Origin: Planctomycetaceae bacterium
Lineage (GTDB): Bacteria > Planctomycetota > Planctomycetia > Pirellulales > Pirellulaceae
NCBI GenBank assembly: GCA_016794985.1
Contig: JAEUIQ010000021.1
Location: 62,001 to 126,000, forward strand
Reading direction: 5' to 3'
DNA length: 64,000 bases
The notes below the pieces were generated by a model. That model was not told the origin of the DNA. It saw nothing but the letters and a program-made list of their open reading frames with translations, and made no database searches. Below, piece after piece: positions 61,724 to 64,000 of this stretch (position 1 is the first letter of the stretch; every line of letters starts with the position of its first letter). Both the position numbers and the translations under genes were made by a program.

Positions 61724-63421
61724 TCAGCGATCGACTCCCTTATCGCTCTTGGTGACGCGTGTAACTTCCTCCACTGACGTATCGCCCCGCATGGCTTTTT
61801 TCCACGCATCGTCTCGGAGGGTCTTCATGCCTTCCGCCAAGGCGGCTTTCTTGATCTCCCAACTGCTGGCTCGATGAGTACACAGGTCTCGAGTTCGCTC
61901 CGAAGTCACCAGCAATTCATAAATGCCCATCCGTCCACGATAACCGAGATTGCGACACTCGCGACAGCCTTGGGGTTGGTACAACGGTCGACCCTCCAAC
62001 AATTCCCAGGGAAAGTCTTTCGGCAAGTCGAGAGTTTTCGCGTCGACCGGTTGCCGGCAACTGCGACAAAGGCGACGAACAAGTCGTTGGGCCATCACTG
62101 CCTCGACGGTACTCGCGACCAAGAAAGGTTCCACGCCCATATCCGTCATCCGAGTAAACGCACCGGCAGCATCATTGGTGTGAAGCGTGCTAAAGACCAA
62201 GTGACCCGTCAAGGAAGCTTGAATGGCGTTTTCAGCCGTTTCAAAGTCACGAATTTCACCCACCAGAACGACGTCTGGGTCATGACGAAGAATGCTTCGC
62301 AAGGAATGCGCGAAGGTTAGGCCAATCTTGGGATGCACCTGAATCTGATTGATACCAGCCAACTGATACTCGACTGGATCTTCGGTGGTAATGATCTTGA
62401 TGTCGGGCTGATTGATCTCGACCAATGCACTGTAAAGAGTCGTTGTCTTTCCGGACCCCGTCGGACCAGTGACCAAAATGATTCCGTGCGGCAGCGAAAT
62501 CAGTTCTTTGAAGACATTGTATTGTTCCGGGTCCATGCCAATCTTTTGGAGTTCAAAGACCATACTGCCTTTGTCCAAGATACGCATCACCAAACCTTCG
62601 CCGTGAATCATCGGGATCACCGACAAGCGAACATCAATTTCGCGGCCTTTGACTTTCAATTTGATTCGACCGTCTTGCGGCAATCGTTTCTCGGCAATAT
62701 TCAATCTCGCCATGATTTTCAAACGACTAATGATGGCTGATTGAAATTGGTGAATTTCCGGCGGCAAGGGCTGAGTCTGCAAGAGGCCGTCGATGCGATA
62801 TCTGACCTCCAAACCGTGCGCTTGGCTTTCAATATGCACGTCCGAGGCCCGCATTTCCACGGCTTCCAACAGCAATTCGTTCACCAAGCGAACGACGGAA
62901 GCTTCTTGAACCATCTCCGAAAGTTCCGAGCCATCCGTCTCTAGCTCTTCGAGAAGTTCTACATCATCGTTTTTCTTTTGCGTCACCAACGAATCAATCG
63001 TCTCACTGCCCACGCCTAAATGAGTCTTGATTAACTTGGCGATCTCGACACGTTCGGCTAGAACCGGTTCGACAATCCACCCGGTTGCCGCGCCAATCGC
63101 ATCTATCGAATAGATGTCAAAAGGATCGCTGGTCGCGACATAGACCGTTTCGCCCCGTCGATACATGGGGAACAGCATGTGGCGATGAATCAGTTTCTGA
63201 GGAACCTGCTTGAGTAGACTTAAGTCCAATTCCGCAGTGGCGACATCCAAGAACTCCATTCCAACTTGCTTGCCCAAAGCCGCCAAAGCTTGGCTTTCGG
63301 AAACAATACCTTGTTCGACTAATCTTCGCCAATGGCCGCCCTCCGGTGTGTCGCTCTTCAACTGCATCACATCGCGATGCTGGATCAGGCCTTGGTCCAG
63401 CAGAATATTGACAGCATTCAT
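61724..63421 (-). CDS. type II secretion / type IV pilus assembly ATPase (GspE/PilB)
   Basis: Cytoplasmic hexameric ATPase of 565 residues that drives pilus or pseudopilus extension. An N-terminal GspE-type domain (about 15-150) precedes the motor. Walker A is GPTGSGKTTTLY, the Asp box lies in TTEDPVEYQL, Walker B is VVLVGEIRD and the His box contains STLHTNDAAGA; a four-cysteine zinc site is formed by CRSC and CREC near residues 465 and 500. The ATG at 63421 is preferred to TTG 63439; GGAAAG lies about 7 bases upstream. gspF follows on the same strand. Together with PilM they define one machine in this window. Confidence 0.95.
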   Translation of the reverse strand: MNAVNILLDQGLIQHRDVMQLKSDTPEGGHWRRLVEQGIVSESQALAALGKQVGMEFLDVATAELDLSLLKQVPQKLIHRHMLFPMYRRGETVYVATSDPFDIYSIDAIGAATGWIVEPVLAERVEIAKLIKTHLGVGSETIDSLVTQKKNDDVELLEELETDGSELSEMVQEASVVRLVNELLLEAVEMRASDVHIESQAHGLEVRYRIDGLLQTQPLPPEIHQFQSAIISRLKIMARLNIAEKRLPQDGRIKLKVKGREIDVRLSVIPMIHGEGLVMRILDKGSMVFELQKIGMDPEQYNVFKELISLPHGIILVTGPTGSGKTTTLYSALVEINQPDIKIITTEDPVEYQLAGINQIQVHPKIGLTFAHSLRSILRHDPDVVLVGEIRDFETAENAIQASLTGHLVFSTLHTNDAAGAFTRMTDMGVEPFLVASTVEAVMAQRLVRRLCRSCRQPVDAKTLDLPKDFPWELLEGRPLYQPQGCRECRNLGYRGRMGIYELLVTSERTRDLCTHRASSWEIKKAALAEGMKTLRDDAWKKAMRGDTSVEEVTRVTKSDKGVDR

Positions 63422-63605
63422 CGAGGGCTTTCCATCCAAGTGCTTGAGGGCTCTTCAAGTTCTCTAATCGTCACGGTGACTAACGGGACGAAAAAAGGGA
63501 GGCTTCCAACCAGCTACTATTGTAGTTGGGCAGAGAGCACTCCCTAGTCCGTTCTTTTGCCAAAACCGGGTCGCCCCAACCCGACAATCGCCACAATCGC
63601 TATCT

Positions 63606-64000
63606 TTAGAAGTCGAGCGGACGCTGACCTCGACCTTGCTCGCCACGGCCGCCACCTTCGCCACGGCCCCCGCGACCACCGCCGAAGTTGAATTCAGGAA
63701 CTTCCGTCTTCATCCATTCCTTGAGTTTCTCTTGGGCTTCTTTTGGTAGCAAGGCAATGATTCGCTCGTTGTAACGCTCGCGAATCTTGGCGATTTCTTC
63801 TTCCTGTTTCGCTTGCAACTCTTCCGCTTGTTCTTTGAGCTTTTCAACTTCAGAATCGCTCAAACCCAGCTCTTTAATCAGTGCAGGATTGTTCAAAACG
63901 CCATTAGCTCCACCACCACGTTGCATGGTCATGCTCGCGGTCATTGCAGCCAATTGTTCACGCTGATGCTTGAGCAATACGCCATCGATCTCTTTCTGAA
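63606..64000 (-). CDS. glutamate/glutamine-rich protein with glycine-arginine tail (5' end cut)
   Basis: The frame is open to the right edge, so the N-terminus lies outside the window and only about 131 C-terminal residues are seen. NNPALIKELGLSDSEVEKLK then a helical stretch of EELQAKQEEEIAKI, LLPKEAQEKLKEW, and a final GGGRGGRGEGGGRGEQGRG low-complexity tail. LGLSDSEVEKL resembles helices of planctomycete proteins that bind metals or fold like Spy/CpxP (LTxEQ-type), but that is only a resemblance. It follows gspE in reverse order, 185 bases upstream on the same strand. Confidence 0.7.
   Translation of the reverse strand, partial: QKEIDGVLLKHQREQLAAMTASMTMQRGGGANGVLNNPALIKELGLSDSEVEKLKEQAEELQAKQEEEIAKIRERYNERIIALLPKEAQEKLKEWMKTEVPEFNFGGGRGGRGEGGGRGEQGRGQRPLDF

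Overview
The window looks like chromosomal DNA from a planctomycete, probably of the Pirellula/Rhodopirellula type. The evidence is the combination of a PSCyt1/DUF1549/DUF1553 cytochrome-like protein followed by a DUF1501 protein, two DUF1559 proteins with prepilin-type N-termini, a PEP-CTERM protein, SHD1-domain secreted proteins, TadE/TadG pilus-associated proteins, an extended PilM locus, and many single genes on alternating strands. I found no rRNA, tRNA, CRISPR array, insertion sequence or phage gene. The first 33 bases hold the start of a probable sigma-factor gene, and the right edge cuts a glycine-rich secreted-type protein.

Layout. 0.5-5 kb: thioredoxin reductase, a 261-bp tandem repeat block, then a minus-strand TadE / TadG-like vWA / TadE cluster whose last protein carries a tail of about 74 prolines. 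5-12 kb, minus strand: a tightly coupled operon (PfkB kinase, ThpR, AtuA-like, SelO), then glutaminyl-tRNA synthetase and a sodium-solute symporter. 12.3-17 kb, plus strand: MurQ, a BadF-type sugar kinase and a beta-lactamase-fold/NamZ fusion, which with the divergent symporter look like a route for recovering MurNAc from peptidoglycan. 17-20 kb: CDF metal transporter, secreted protein, CobW-type metallochaperone. 20.5-28.3 kb: PSD1 and DUF1501 pair, two DUF1559 proteins, PEP-CTERM protein and an orphan CcoS.

28.4-30.5 kb holds the most striking feature: two adjacent, related thioredoxin-fold genes are each interrupted by an in-frame TGA exactly where the first cysteine of the WCxxC active site belongs. 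In both, a hairpin with a GGUC loop lies 32 bases downstream of the TGA, and its sequence is identical in the two copies although the flanking codons have diverged. The best reading is two periplasmic selenoproteins with a W-U-P-P-C active site.

30.8-43 kb: small secreted protein, sugar isomerase-like protein, a GGDEF/HD two-domain c-di-GMP protein, a TolC-like lipoprotein, and a minus-strand trio overlapping by 4 bases (GH38-like protein, cytidylate kinase, ClC transporter). 43-50 kb: PilM with two large uncharacterised membrane proteins and a small protein that reads as a degenerate SecA C-terminal motor domain. 50-58 kb: a redoxin/cytochrome/copper-monooxygenase-like protein with EF-hand, an MMPL transporter, pyrophosphate-type phosphofructokinase and an ABC-2 permease ending at a clear intrinsic terminator. 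58.5-64 kb: cysteine dioxygenase and type II secretion/type IV pilus parts (prepilin-peptidase-like protein without a visible GxGD, GspF, GspE), which fit with the PilM locus and the DUF1559 substrates.
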